DNA of 64,000 bases from Phaeoceros laevis (lineage: Eukaryota; Anthocerotophyta; Anthocerotopsida; Notothyladales): assembly GCA_049999765.1 (NCBI GenBank), contig JBNGIQ010009093.1:1-64000 (forward strand), read 5' to 3'. The notes below the pieces were generated by a model, which did not search any database, was not told where the DNA came from, and worked only from the letters and a program-made list of their open reading frames with translations. Below, piece by piece: positions 27,816 to 38,444 of the stretch. Each line of letters begins with the position of its first letter. The first letter of the stretch is position 1. A program made the position numbers and the translations under genes.

Positions 27816-30800
27816 ATGGTGAGAACGAAAGTGGAGAAGCAAGGCGAGGGCACTCTGAAGCAGACGCCGGGGGACAAACCTGACAAAGCACAGTCCATCG
27901 TCCAGAAGAATTATGTCGTGAAAGGCCTTGTTGGGAAGGGGTCTTATGGTGTTGTGCAGAAAGTCAGAAGGATCGCAGATGGGTTGATATGTGCCATGAA
28001 AGAAACCAATGTCGCCCATATGACACAGGTACCCCCGTTAATCAGAGATTGTCCCACCTTGGGGTAGCTAACAGGCACCATGTTCCTCCCCGTATCCCAT
28101 CTAAGAATACATTCTTGGATTTCAGGACGAACGAGATGAAGCAGTGAAACAGATTCACCTACTTGCATCTGTCAGGCATCAGAACGTGGTATGCCTCCTT
28201 TGCTTGAGACTGAACCTACAAGCAGTTAAACTTCCAGCTAGCCGATTTGCGTATTCATGGAATTCTTTGTGGAAATCAGATCAAGTATTATGATGCCTTC
28301 GTCGAGGGTGACAAGCTCTATACTGTGATGGAGTTCTGCGAGCGTGGTGACCTAGCTAAGCTCATCAGGTTGAAGATCCTTCCTTGGAAAAGAATACAAT
28401 ATTAGAAGTTTCACTGGGCTTGCACCTGTCTGGCACCTAACTAGGAACATTCTGCAGAAACCGTGCTCAGCACTTTGAAGAGGCACAAATCTGGTCCTAT
28501 TTCATTCAGGTGAACATAAGACAAGCAGAAGATTTTCTTTGACTTGTTAATTGTTTGGCATCGTCAGATGACAACATCGTCTTACAGTGGCTTTCACCTA
28601 CTTCTTTTGACAGATTTTACGAGGACTAGTTGCACTGCATTCATATCAGATAATCCACAGGTGCCCAATCGGACTCTCTTTCTCAAAACAGTCTGACTAC
28701 CGGTGGCATCTCAAGCCAGCATGTTTCATGATACTTCTCTTGTGGCATCNNNNNNNNNNGTTTCATGATACTTCTCTTGTGGCATCTCAAGCCAGCATGT
28801 TTCATGCTACTTCTCTTCCTTGTCCTTTCAGGGATATCAAGTCCGCAAATGTGATGTTAATTGACAGCAACACTGTTAAGGTCGGAGATCTTGGGGTAAG
28901 ATTTTTGTTTTGTTCTTGTAGCTAGCGTAGAAGGAGTGCCTATACTAAAACACACGTGTTTGGAATTAAGGGACTCTTCTCTGGGATACGTGATCTGAAG
29001 GGAGCGTCGTTGGTGTAATGCAAAAGTTGCGCGTTTGTCACAGGTCCCGAAGTTGCTCAAGCAGACCATGGGTACAACTCAGATAGGAACTCCTCATTAC
29101 ATGGCTCCCGAGGTAATGGCATTTGACAGAGCAAGCAGGTCACATCGGGCTCGTGTTAAATGCCCTAGGCTTAATGTGAAAGGCGGTTGCAGGTGTGGAA
29201 GAATGAACCATACACCTTCAGCAGTGATATGTGGGCACTTGGTTGCGTGCTTTATGAATTGGCTGCTTTGTCTATCCCCTTTCGAGGGCAAACTTTGTTT
29301 GACCTTCGGGCCAAGGTAAGGCAGGCTGCTCTCGTTGGTGTGACTTATGTATTACTGTCCACCTCTTGTTAGTTTCACTGATGACAGTTTCCTTCTGCAG
29401 CTTTTGCAAGGGGTTTATCCGCCAATACCAACACACTACGGCTCGGGCTTGACCACTGTGTTGAAGCAGTTGCTAAATACAGACCCGGTAAGATCAGTTC
29501 TCTAATCGAATTCTAGAGCATCGCTCTTCAAACACTCAGGACCACGGGAGGTTTGAATTGTCCGGTTGGTATTTCCAGGCATGGAGGCTATCTTCTAAAG
29601 AGATTTTGATTCATCCCATAGTTCGTTCACATTATCATTTGGCACCTCCTTCAATACGGCTTTATGTGCCCAGAAAGAAAGCTGTAGTTGCGGCACCAGG
29701 TACAACTCTTCTGCTTGTGGTTTCAGGCTTGTGGAGTGAAAGGAGAATGGTGTTTGATTCCGTTGTATTCATAGAGAGGTGACCCATGTGCCGATCACTA
29801 TGTGTGCACGCAGCAGCAGAAGCAGAAACCACAAGGATACCAAAGCCCAGTCTGCCAAACTCCGCAACTGGGCTGAAAGTCCGGGCGCAAAGCCCTGTTC
29901 GCACAGCTGTGCTTGCTCCAAATGGGCCTGCTGTGACTGTCAGACGGCAACCTGGTATTCCTCTGAGCCTCTTCTGCGTGTCAGGATGCCAAGCATATGA
30001 TATAGCCAGGGCAGTATAAACACGTTCCGTATGGTAGTTGCTAGCATCTGATAGCTGTTCATTTACAGGTGGTACTAGTGTGAGGATAGCCGGACCTCGG
30101 ATCGCAAAGGAAAGTGGCATGGTTGGCTTGAAGCCACCTCGAGCTGTCCTGTCCAGTCCTGGTAAGTGCATTGCTTTTGGAAAAGGAATGTTGATCTTGT
30201 GGAATCCTCCATGTGTTGACTTGTTCTGTTGCAGGAAACGACCATCCTGTCGGTGCTGTTACACCCGACACAAAACCTGCCAGCAGTAAGCCGCGGGTTC
30301 TAGCAAAACCGCTGCCGTCTCTGTCACCCATGGTCAATAACAAGCGGTTGAAAAGAGTCTCCTTGCTGAACACGAAGGGTACCTCTCCAAAAGAGCAGAC
30401 AGCAGCCCTGAATAGACGGTTCAAGCAGGCGTATGTCCGTAGTCCAGATCCTGACCATGCAGAGGATGAGCCTGAAGCAGCAGAACCTTCGTCAAGTCCC
30501 TTAGGGACGCCCCCCAAGTTAGCCCTGTCAGTCCCTCCCAGAATTGCTGCTTCGGATCTACCTGACTCCTTGCCTATAGCAGTTTCCCCCAAAGCCCCCC
30601 CTGTAGCCGATCTGGCCAAGAACATTCACACCCCCGTTTCCTCTAGAGTGCCCAACGGGTCTGTCAAGAGTGAATCTTCACCTGTGTCACATGGCAAGGG
30701 AGTGGTAGAGTCACCTCTCATTCTTCAGCCCATTGCAACCAAAGCACCCACTGCTCCAAGAGCCCCTCTGTCAGCCCTCAAAGCACCTTCTCCTAGAGTT

Positions 30801-31149
30801 CCCCATTCAGCTCCCAGGGCCCCCCCGACTCCAGCCACGAAATCCCCCGTCTGGACTCCCAAGGCTACAAAGTCACCTGTTTCCACACCGAAAGCTTCTT
30901 CAGTGACTCCCAGGGCAGCACTGTCAGCACCAAAAGCACCTCTCACCACCCCTAGGGCTCCTGTCACGGGCTCCAAGATTCCCCCTGCCCCTGGCCTTGT
31001 CCCCATTAAGGTATGTCCTCATTGTTGGTGCTTCACCTCTTTCACCAAGCCAATGTTGTGCATCTGCTGACTCAGTTGACTGTCGGACTTGCGGACAGAC
31101 ACGGGTTCCTGCCCAATACGTAGTGAAGTCACCGGTTGTTGCAAAATAG
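27816..31149 (+). CDS. NIMA-related (NEK-type) protein kinase with Pro-rich tail
   Basis: Fourteen exons: 27816-28028, 28126-28188, 28280-28368, 28458-28509, 28614-28660, 28832-28895, 29044-29112, 29193-29315, 29401-29487, 29579-29699, 29814-29954, 30069-30161, 30235-31010 and 31099-31149; phases agree and give 662 residues. The kinase domain (about residues 35-310) shows GKGSYGVV, the CAMKE lysine, IIHRDIKSAN, DLG instead of DFG, and GTPHYMAPE. Overall wording ([20 protein letters not shown]) resembles the ciliary NEK/CNK group more than the seed-plant NEK6 group. That is an inference, and it would fit a plant with flagellate sperm. The tail of about 350 residues is basic and rich in S/T-P and TPKA/APRAP repeats, as in microtubule-associated proteins. 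Exon 11 begins at a CAGCAGCAG acceptor. The short last exon is the least certain. An N gap lies in intron 5. Confidence 0.9.
28704..28820. repeat. 39-bp tandem repeat interrupted by a 10-N gap
   Basis: The unit starting TGGCATCTCAAGCCAGCATG is present before and after the N run at 28750-28759. The repeat lies within intron 5 of the NEK-type kinase. The gap probably marks a repeat whose copy number the assembly could not resolve, so the intron length is uncertain; the flanking exons are intact. Confidence 0.8.
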
Positions 31150-32264
31150 GTCAGCTTAACAGGATGCATCCTATTATTCGGAGTCCAACTTCCGAGGCCA
31201 GGAGTTCCCCTACATGCTCAGCAACAAGCTTTCCCATGGTGGGGATGTCATACAACTGACCAACCTTCTCTCTGCTCGGGTGCTGTAGGAGAATCGACAT
31301 CATCAAACACCAAGTGTACATAGACTACACGACGACTTTATGTGAGGTTCTCGTCTTGGGCGGAGTTTCCGCCGTCGGATTCAAATTGAGCTTGATCGAG
31401 AGAGATGCGTGGTTTAGCGTCCCCAGCCAAGTGCCATATAATTTATCATTCTGAGTAGCAAGTATCTGCTCTTTCCTAAAGTTTTCTCAAGGCAAGGAGA
31501 GGGAAATTGCGAGGTAGCAGTTCACAAGCAGCAATGGTATCAGGCATGTTCCAGCTGTCGCAAAATTACAAGTGATACATGGTAACTGCCAATGATCTGA
31601 GAAAGGAAAAGATAATGACAGTGCAGATAACAGCCGCCTCCACATTGGGAGTGTTGAGAGTACCGAATCCAAACTATCAACCTCGGGTGGTCTTTGTAAC
31701 CTTGCAGGTTCCTACATCTTTTTGGCTGCATACATTCATTGCAGAGAACGTTTGCAAGAAGTGCTTGAGTGGCCCGGTCCACAGCAACCAACTTAGCTGA
31801 ACTTGTGCTATGCTCCCTCCATCCGAGGCTTGTCATACGCTCAGCGACTACGTGATGGGGATCCAGCAAGTGGCAAGGAGTAACCATCTTACCAAATTCG
31901 CCGTTTGACACAACTTCCAGTTACCCGTGTCAATGCTTCAATCCTCCTTCTTCCCAGGTTGCCTTGCCTTGCCGACCAGGACGATGGCTTCTCAAAAAGC
32001 AAGGCCGAATTCTTCTCCATCCCTTCATTCTCAAGGCCTCAAGATGTAGCTTGCCACTGGCACTTGAAAGCATGAACCAACTCCAGCAGATTCCTGCGAA
32101 AAGCGCCTGTCTGGCCCTGACCCTGTCATTCATCCGGCGAGGAAGATTCATGGGAGTTGAAACAAAGACTCCTCTGCCGATCAGGCAGATTCATCGTCTT
32201 CCGCAATTGATTGCCTGCTGCTGCAATTGAGCGCCGCCGCTTACCAATGCAAGAACAGTGCTGA
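31150..32264. other. intergenic region between convergent kinase genes
   Basis: The NEK-type kinase (plus) and the second AGC kinase (minus) end here, so both 3' UTRs are expected. No gene, RNA or clear repeat is visible. Confidence 0.5.
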
Positions 32265-35047
32265 TCAGAAGAGATCACCGAAATCCACATCCGAGTCTGG
32301 GCCCAGTGCCGCATCCCAGTCGGCAACGGGGCTTGGCGGAGGAGTGCGCCCGCCCACAGTTTTCACAGATTCTGGTGGCCGGAAAGCCTTGGGCACCTCC
32401 GGAGGCGTGGCGCACCTGATCAGAGCCCAATTCACGCACTCGAAGAAGGGATGCGCCTTAATCTCAGCAGCTCCCCGGGCGGATCCCAGTCGCCTCTGCG
32501 GGTCCTTGGTGAGCAAGCCCCGGACGAGGCTCTGGGCCTCCTCAGACACGCCCTCCTCGTCCTCCTCCTGGTCGAATCGGGGGGCCTGGTCAGGGAAGCG
32601 CAGGCTCTGGGTGAGCACGTTCCGCAGGGTGGACTGGTTGTCAGACCCCCGGAAGGGCGTCTTGCCGTAGAGCAGCTCGAACAAGAAGATGCCGAAGGTC
32701 CACCAGTCCACAGCGCTGCCATGGCCGTCCCCGGAGATGATCTCCGGCGCCAGGTATTCGTGGGTTCCCACGAAAGACATGGACCGCGCCTCGGTGGGCT
32801 CCGCGACCAGCTCCGGGAGCGGCACCACCTGGCTGTTGAAGGATTCCCGCCTCAGGTGCTTCCGCCGGAAGCTGCCGGACAGGGAGTAGAGGGAGGCCTG
32901 GATGGAGGAGGAGGCGGAGCTGGTGGAGGACACGGAGTTCCTCCTCGCCAGGTGGGGTCGGGAGGAGTTGGGGGGCAGGCCAGAGACGCAAGGCGGTTGC
33001 AGCAGGGTGGTGCAGGTTGGAATCCGGCAGACAGGCATGATACAGGAGGCGAGGTTGCGGACGTGGTGGTTGTAGGTGGAAGAGAAGGAGTGGCGCTTGA
33101 GCGGGGACATGCATGCATTGGTTAAGGACGAAGAAGAGGAAGGTGTGGGCAGCAAGGTGGGACTGACGTCGCATTTGAGGGAGAGGTCGAAATCTGAGAG
33201 CATAATGTGGCCGTCCTTCCGCACCAGGACGTTCTCCGGCTTCAGGTCGCGGTACACCACGCCCATCATGTGCAGGTACTCCAGGGCGAGCAGCACCTCT
33301 GCGGCGTAGAACCTGATAATTCATCCCCACAATACGCCATATTCAGGGGAAACTCATCACATGAAAGACAGACAGACAAGGCAGAAGAGCGGAACTGCCT
33401 CACTCACCTGGCAGCATTGTTGGTGAAGCATTTGCCGGGCTGGGACTGCCTGAGGGAATGAAGGTCTCCTCCGGGGCAGAACTCCATGACGAGGCAGGTG
33501 AATTGGGGGGTGTCGAAGTGTGCGTAGAGCGTGGGCAGGAAAGGGTGGTCCAGGAGTTCCAGGATTTGGCGCTCCGTCTGCGCCCGCTCCTGCTTCTTCC
33601 TGTTGTCCAGCGATCCCTTGTCCATGACCTTCATAGCGAAGTAGCAGCTGGTGGCGCGCAGCTCCGCCAGGTAGACGCTGCCGATGTCCCCGCAGCCCAG
33701 GCGCTTGAGCAGCCGGAAGTGGCTCAATCCTACCACGCCGTCGCGGGACCTGGTGGTGCGCACCGCCTCCCAGTTGGGGTCGTTGGCCTTGTGCGGCTTG
33801 GTGGGAGTGGTGGCGGGCACACCCCCTCCCCCAACCCCTCCGGCAGCAGCAGCGCCGCACGCACTGGTGGTAGGGATGCAGAAGGGGTCGAACACCTCGC
33901 TGCTGCTCTCGTCATCGTCCGTGTCGGAGGCGGGGGTGAGCCAGAATTGCTGCTGCTTGCCTTCGGGATGCACCGCCTGCCCAGGCGCGAAGTCGTAGCT
34001 AGCAGCATCGAAATCCGTGACCCGCCCGGCCTCCAGGTCCTGCAGATTGATGGCCTCCACCACCCTCCTGCCCTTGGGCGCAGCAGCCGTGGGAGGAGCA
34101 GTAGCCACGGGAGGAGGAGGAGGAGGTGAAGCAGGGGCAGGTTGTGGCCTGCATTCTTCCTCCACCCTGGCCGGACTTGGAGGTTGCTGCTGCTGCTGCT
34201 GCTTGGTCTTCTCCACCTTGGTCGGACTGCGGGGGGAAGCGCTGCTGCTGCTCTGCTGGGCCACATTCCTGGCACTGGGAGGCTTGGAAACAACAATCTC
34301 TCCGGACTTATTGCGGCCCCCCTCCACGGGCCTGGTCAATCCCAGCTCCCCCGATCTGGTGGGAACCCTTTGCAAGCTCAAGCCCAGCTCCCCGGACTTG
34401 TTCTTGGCCAATCCCAGCTCCCCGGACTTGCTCTTGGCCGCCCCGAGATTGGTCCTGCGCACGAACCTCGGGCTACTGCAATCCTCGGCCATGGCGGTCA
34501 GCCTGGGGTGGAGCAGCTTGTCGGCATTGCTGGAGGCCATGGCCCTGCCGCCCCTGCCATCGTTTTCCGGCGACTGCAGGCCCGCCCGGGCACCGGCACC
34601 AGCACCAGAGCACGGGCTGCTTCTGGGAGACACGCTCTGCTTGGAGGCAAGTGCGTGCGTGGGAGAGGTGGCCACTGCCGGTTTCTTCTTAGGTCCCGGG
34701 GTCCGTGTATTGTGCACAGCAGCAGCGGGTGCGGAAGCAGCTTGAGCAGCAGCAGAAGCAGAAGACGCCTTGTTGTTGTTGCGGGTGGGAGCGGGCTTGG
34801 TGCTGGAAGGCGTGGGCTCGGCAGCAGCAGCAGAATCCTTGGTCTTCATGAATCTGTACTTGGGCCTCACCACCGAGTCCTTCTTGCCTGCTCCTGCTGC
34901 TTCATCCTCCTTGAGCAGGATGGCGTGCAGCTTGCGGCGGGGCGTGGTGGCTGCAGCCGATTCCGGGCGCTGGATGGACAGGGATTCTTCGTCGTCGCTG
35001 GATTTGCAGGGCGCAATGACGTCGCCTCGGCTCAGCAGCAGCCTCAT
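32265..35047 (-). CDS. AGCVIII serine/threonine kinase, D6PK/AGC1-like, long N-terminus
   Basis: This is a paralogue of the kinase at 13-15 kb. Exon 1 is 33408-35047 and exon 2 is 32265-33312, joined in the same place and phase as in the paralogue, giving 895 residues. The Ala/Pro/Ser-rich N-terminus (about 430 residues) contains four copies of a (K/R)SGE(L/I) motif, three of them SGELGL. The kinase domain shows [28 protein letters not shown], a long Ser/Cys-rich insert with [20 protein letters not shown], and the end VDFGDLF. An acidic insert ([12 protein letters not shown]) lies in the C-lobe. The start was set at the first ATG (MRLLLSRGD). Exon 1 is GC-rich with CAG/GCA runs, which create long but meaningless antisense ORFs. 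D6PK and relatives phosphorylate PIN proteins in flowering plants; a like role here is inference. Confidence 0.93.
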
Positions 35048-35203
35048 GGCGGGAGCGCGATGCAATGAGCACCGGTGCCCCAGTGCCCTCCTTTACCTCT
35101 CTACCTCTGACGACTAGCGCACTCACGTCTTGTTCCTCGCTTTGTAATCAATCACTCGTTTTATTTTTATAAATAAATTCTCGCTGCCCGTCAGGGTATA
35201 GGG

Positions 35204-35277
35204 GTCTGGGTGGTGTAGCTGGTCATCACGCTAGTCTCACACACTAGAGGTCCCCGGTTCGAACCCGGGCTCAGACA
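35204..35277 (+). tRNA. tRNA-Val(CAC)
   Basis: The acceptor stem GTCTGGG pairs with CTCAGAC. The anticodon stem CTAGT/ACTAG encloses CTCACAC, so the anticodon is CAC, decoding GUG. The T-arm CCGGTTCGAACCCGG contains a consensus B box. Length is 74 nt with discriminator A. It lies about 160 bp upstream of the AGC kinase start codon, on the opposite strand. Confidence 0.96.
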
Positions 35278-37242
35278 CTGTAACAAATGCAACGCAGTAC
35301 TTTTGATCCCACTCCCAGCATTGATAATGGGACTAGTGAATGCCTGCGACAGGCGCCGTTTCCATTTAGAAAACAGGAAAAGCGAAAAGAAATGATGTGC
35401 ATGCATTCAAAGCCGTTGGGATACGGAGCAGGTCTGCGATGGAGGAGCGGAATCCTAAAGACTAGAGGCCACGAAACCAAACAACGCAAGTGGTAGGAAG
35501 TGGCGTGGATTGTACCGACTGGCACACATCCGGAAGAAAGGAGCCGCTGAGGCAAATTAAATAACTAATAGTCTTCGACTGTGGTCCTATAGACTTAGTA
35601 GTAGCCCAGAGGTGCAGGGCCATATGGGCGCATTCAGGATGTGGTTGCAGGAGCTTTTGCCTGCCCGGCTTGCGAAGGCCAATCACTCGTGATGTGCACT
35701 TTTCCTCTTTTCTAGGCGACTACTACTCAAGAACTCAAGGGAGGCAGCAGACCACCAAGGATCACGTTCTTTACCATTCCCCGTTTAATTTTCTTTCCGA
35801 CCACTAAACGTTTCCTTCCGGTGCACACTGAACAGCAACCGCTAAACATATATACACACTTTTAGGTATCCCATGGTGTGCCGGATGTAGGAAATACAGG
35901 GCTGTTCTTACACGCCATACAGAAGCAAGCCAAACACAAACGCAGAAACGGCATGCAATGATTATACATAGGAGGGGCACGTGATTCCGCTGCACTTGTG
36001 TGAGATTCACATAACTGTCGTCGAATTAGACTGACTCTTGTTATAGCTAGAACAAGCTCCGAGCAGCTTATTAGGCTGCCTGGCCGGGCAGAGCACAGCA
36101 GAGCAGATAGCGTGATAGACAAGTATGGAAACGACAGACAGCCAGACAGGGTGCCCGCAGTGCAGTAATGGCGCTCAGCTGGCGGTGCCGATTTTAGGGC
36201 AATCATGAGCCTAGGAACCACAAATGCAGAAAAGGCGGGAGCTGTGGGGCCGTCTCTGTACCCTCCGTGTTAAATGATGAGAGATAAGGGGCTCGCCCAT
36301 TGGCCGGAAAGTTTCGGTTTCCGGCGCCACTTTTCTCTCGAAGCCCCCGTCCATGTGTCGGCGCGGCGCTCCATTAATCTATCACTCCATCAGGCCGCAC
36401 TCCGGTCACCACCGCATGTCATGTCCTTCCATCCATGTCTATCCATCCATGTTTCACAGTTTGACGTGCCCATAGAGTGATGATAATATTCAACGTTCCT
36501 TGAGGAAAAAACAAACTCGAGTCCACTCACGTCTGTTGAGGGCTGATGACAATCAGACAAGGCCGGTCTGTACGAGTGGCGTACGAGTGTGCCGTGGTTG
36601 CCTCTTCCGCTTCCCAGTCCTTCACTTCGATGGCAGAGCACTATGGTACAAGAAGACGACGGAAGACGAAGAGGAGGATGACTTGCAAGCCTTCCATCTT
36701 TTCCCAAATCCAAATGCACTCGTTGTTTGATTGATAACACACGAGACTCAAGATTCTAACTCAGTCTACCGCACTGTAGCCCTGGTCTCCTGCCAAAAGC
36801 TAGACTACAGTATTCTTGGTCGAATCATCACCGAATGGAAATAGACTACCACAAAGTCCTTTTTTTTCTCGTGTTTCGCTTGTCTTTTTGTCAATGACCC
36901 GATTCCAATGCCGATGCCATGCAATGCATGCAACATCGCTCATTGCAACCTGCCAGGATCGCCGCCCCCCTCCCGGCCCGCCAGGATGCAAGGCACGAGG
37001 GAGGGAGCCTCATAAAGATCTTTAAGACTGCTCGTACAAGCCAGAAAATTATATTCAAATAGACTGAGTTCAATATTCTTATACAGGCTGCCCGTGCTGC
37101 AGCGCTTCCTTCCTTGCAAGCTCGACATTTGTCGCCTGATAAGGCACAGATTTGGGCAAAAGTTGGGCCATTGTGTGGACATTTGATATGCATCAAACCC
37201 ACGTACGTGGCTCCACCACAAACTGCCGACATCGAGTGGACA
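35278..37242. other. gene-free intergenic region
   Basis: No supported coding sequence. It contains CCATC-type simple repeats near 36425-36455 and, at about 36915-36955, a short motif (ATGCAACATCGC followed by TTGCAACC) that recurs at about 42930-42967, suggesting a dispersed repeat fragment. Confidence 0.5.
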
Positions 37243-37561
37243 TAGAGTACTTGTACCCCAACGGTTAACTTGCCCCCTATCGGTTAACCGTTTTTTACAG
37301 CGATTCTACAGAAACGGCTGCGTTTCTTTGCACACATGAATCCGCTAGAATCCGATTTTGGCGGCAATTTGGCGTCCTTCTGATTGCCCGTGTTTCAATT
37401 GACCATGAGATGCGCTTAGCAGTTCAATTTGCTGTCCCTAAACCTACTGCTCGCTGGCGGGAGCCAGAATTGTCTCATTCTGGCGCTTCGAGCTCACAGG
37501 TTTCTGTGTGCTTCTACCTGAATTCCATCTGATTCCGCTTCCCAATTCCGCCTTGTCATCC

Positions 37562-38189
37562 ATGTCGTCCCGCTTGGAGGCCCTGCAGTATCTCCAGCAT
37601 TGTTTGTGCTCTCATTGCTGCCGTTCAATCTACAAAGGCAGACTGTCCACCTTCCATTGCACCTGCACGCTGAAGAAAAAAGTTGGTGACGATTTGGCTG
37701 CAGCTCTTAGGGACTTGCGCAAGAAGTGTGAATGCTACAGACCTCCTCTGAAGGACAAGCGCAGGTGTGTCCACAGAGGCCAGCTCCAGTGCACCTGCAA
37801 CACCACCTGGCGTGAGATTCCAAAGGATTGCAAATTTCAGAAAGCAAGCCATGAGGCGGCCACTCGCAGGACGAAGGCCCATTGCTGCCTGCAGCACTTC
37901 AACCAGACCATGCATAGAACAGCTGACACCGACCCCAACTGTGGCCAGGTAAGGAATTGCGCAACCCAAATCACCAGCGACAGCAGCTGCAATTCGCATG
38001 ATCCCGGCCACCAATTGGTTGATGCACCCTTGCCTGCCTCAGGTGTATGCTCCCGACAGTGACGACGACTGTGCGCAAGCCGCGAAGCAGCCTGCAGCGC
38101 CGGCCCCGGCATTCGTGCCGGAGGTGCATAGATTAACCGCATGTAGACCGATAGTTCGTGCCCGAGTTGTGAAAGTTAACCGCATGTAG
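37562..38189 (+). CDS. cysteine-rich hypothetical protein inside the TIR unit
   Basis: I do not recognise this protein. The model uses the ATG at 37562 and two exons, 37562-37948 and 38043-38189, joined by a clean GT-AG intron at phase 0, giving 177 residues. The first 125 residues are rich in Cys, His, Lys and Arg. They contain two related blocks, one around YKGRLSTFHCTCTLKKK and one around HRGQLQCTCNTTWREI, each ending in Cys-Thr-Cys and preceded by paired cysteines, which suggests a duplicated metal-binding or DNA-binding module. Exon 2 is acidic then Ala/Pro-rich, and its last residues and stop codon are supplied by the 43-bp tandem repeat. The position between terminal inverted repeats suggests an element-encoded protein or captured gene. 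The alternative is a chance ORF, but the intron with preserved frame argues against that. Confidence 0.5.
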
Positions 38190-38233
38190 ACCGATAGTTC
38201 GTGCCCGCGTTGCGAAAGTTAACCGCATCTGGA
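38133..38233. repeat. 43-bp tandem repeat, about 2.3 copies
   Basis: The unit starts TTAACCGCATGTAGACCGAT. Copies run 38133-38175 and 38176-38218, followed by a partial third copy. The repeat lies at the 3' end of the cysteine-rich ORF and carries its stop codon. Its CCGATAG and GTTAACCG motifs recur in reverse orientation near the left end of the TIR unit. Confidence 0.85.
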
Positions 38234-38444
38234 CCAATAGCAGCCGCACCTACTAGAGTTTCTTTCGAAAATGCGTTTCTTGCACTATTGGAGCGATTCT
38301 TAGGGAATTTTTGTTTGAAAATTCAGAAATAGGCAGGTTGCCCCAGATTACATATGTCCTGTAAATTTTACAATTTTTCATGCAGATATCAATATTTTAT
38401 GAATATAGTCCCTTAACGTTAACCGTTGGGGTACAAGTACTCTA

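Larger units (their letters stand above)
37243..38444. mobile_element. 1.2-kb unit with 27-bp terminal inverted repeats, candidate DNA transposon
   Basis: The outer ends are exact inverted copies: 37243-37269 and 38418-38444, 27 bp, containing GAGTACTTGTACCCCAACGG. Subterminal motifs based on GTTAACCG and CTATCGGT are repeated near both ends in opposite orientation: a CGGTTAACCG palindrome at 37281-37290 on the left and 43-bp tandem copies on the right. A TA dinucleotide flanks the core inverted repeat on both sides, so the target duplication could be TA, with the next bases belonging to the repeat or not. Inside is one two-exon cysteine-rich ORF and no recognisable transposase catalytic domain. 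It looks like a small or non-autonomous DNA element; the superfamily is not assignable by eye. Confidence 0.65.

Noticed and set aside
31064-31112. Alternative last NEK exon starting at TTGACTGTCGG
   Set aside because: It opens a 15-residue tail unrelated to the rest, while the acceptor at 31098 gives a short KSPVVAK ending that matches the composition of the preceding repeats. The choice remains tentative.
32451-33125. Long plus-strand ORFs at 32.4-34.2 kb and 34.1-35.1 kb
   Set aside because: They are antisense shadows of the GC-rich second AGC kinase. The kinase motifs lie on the minus strand.
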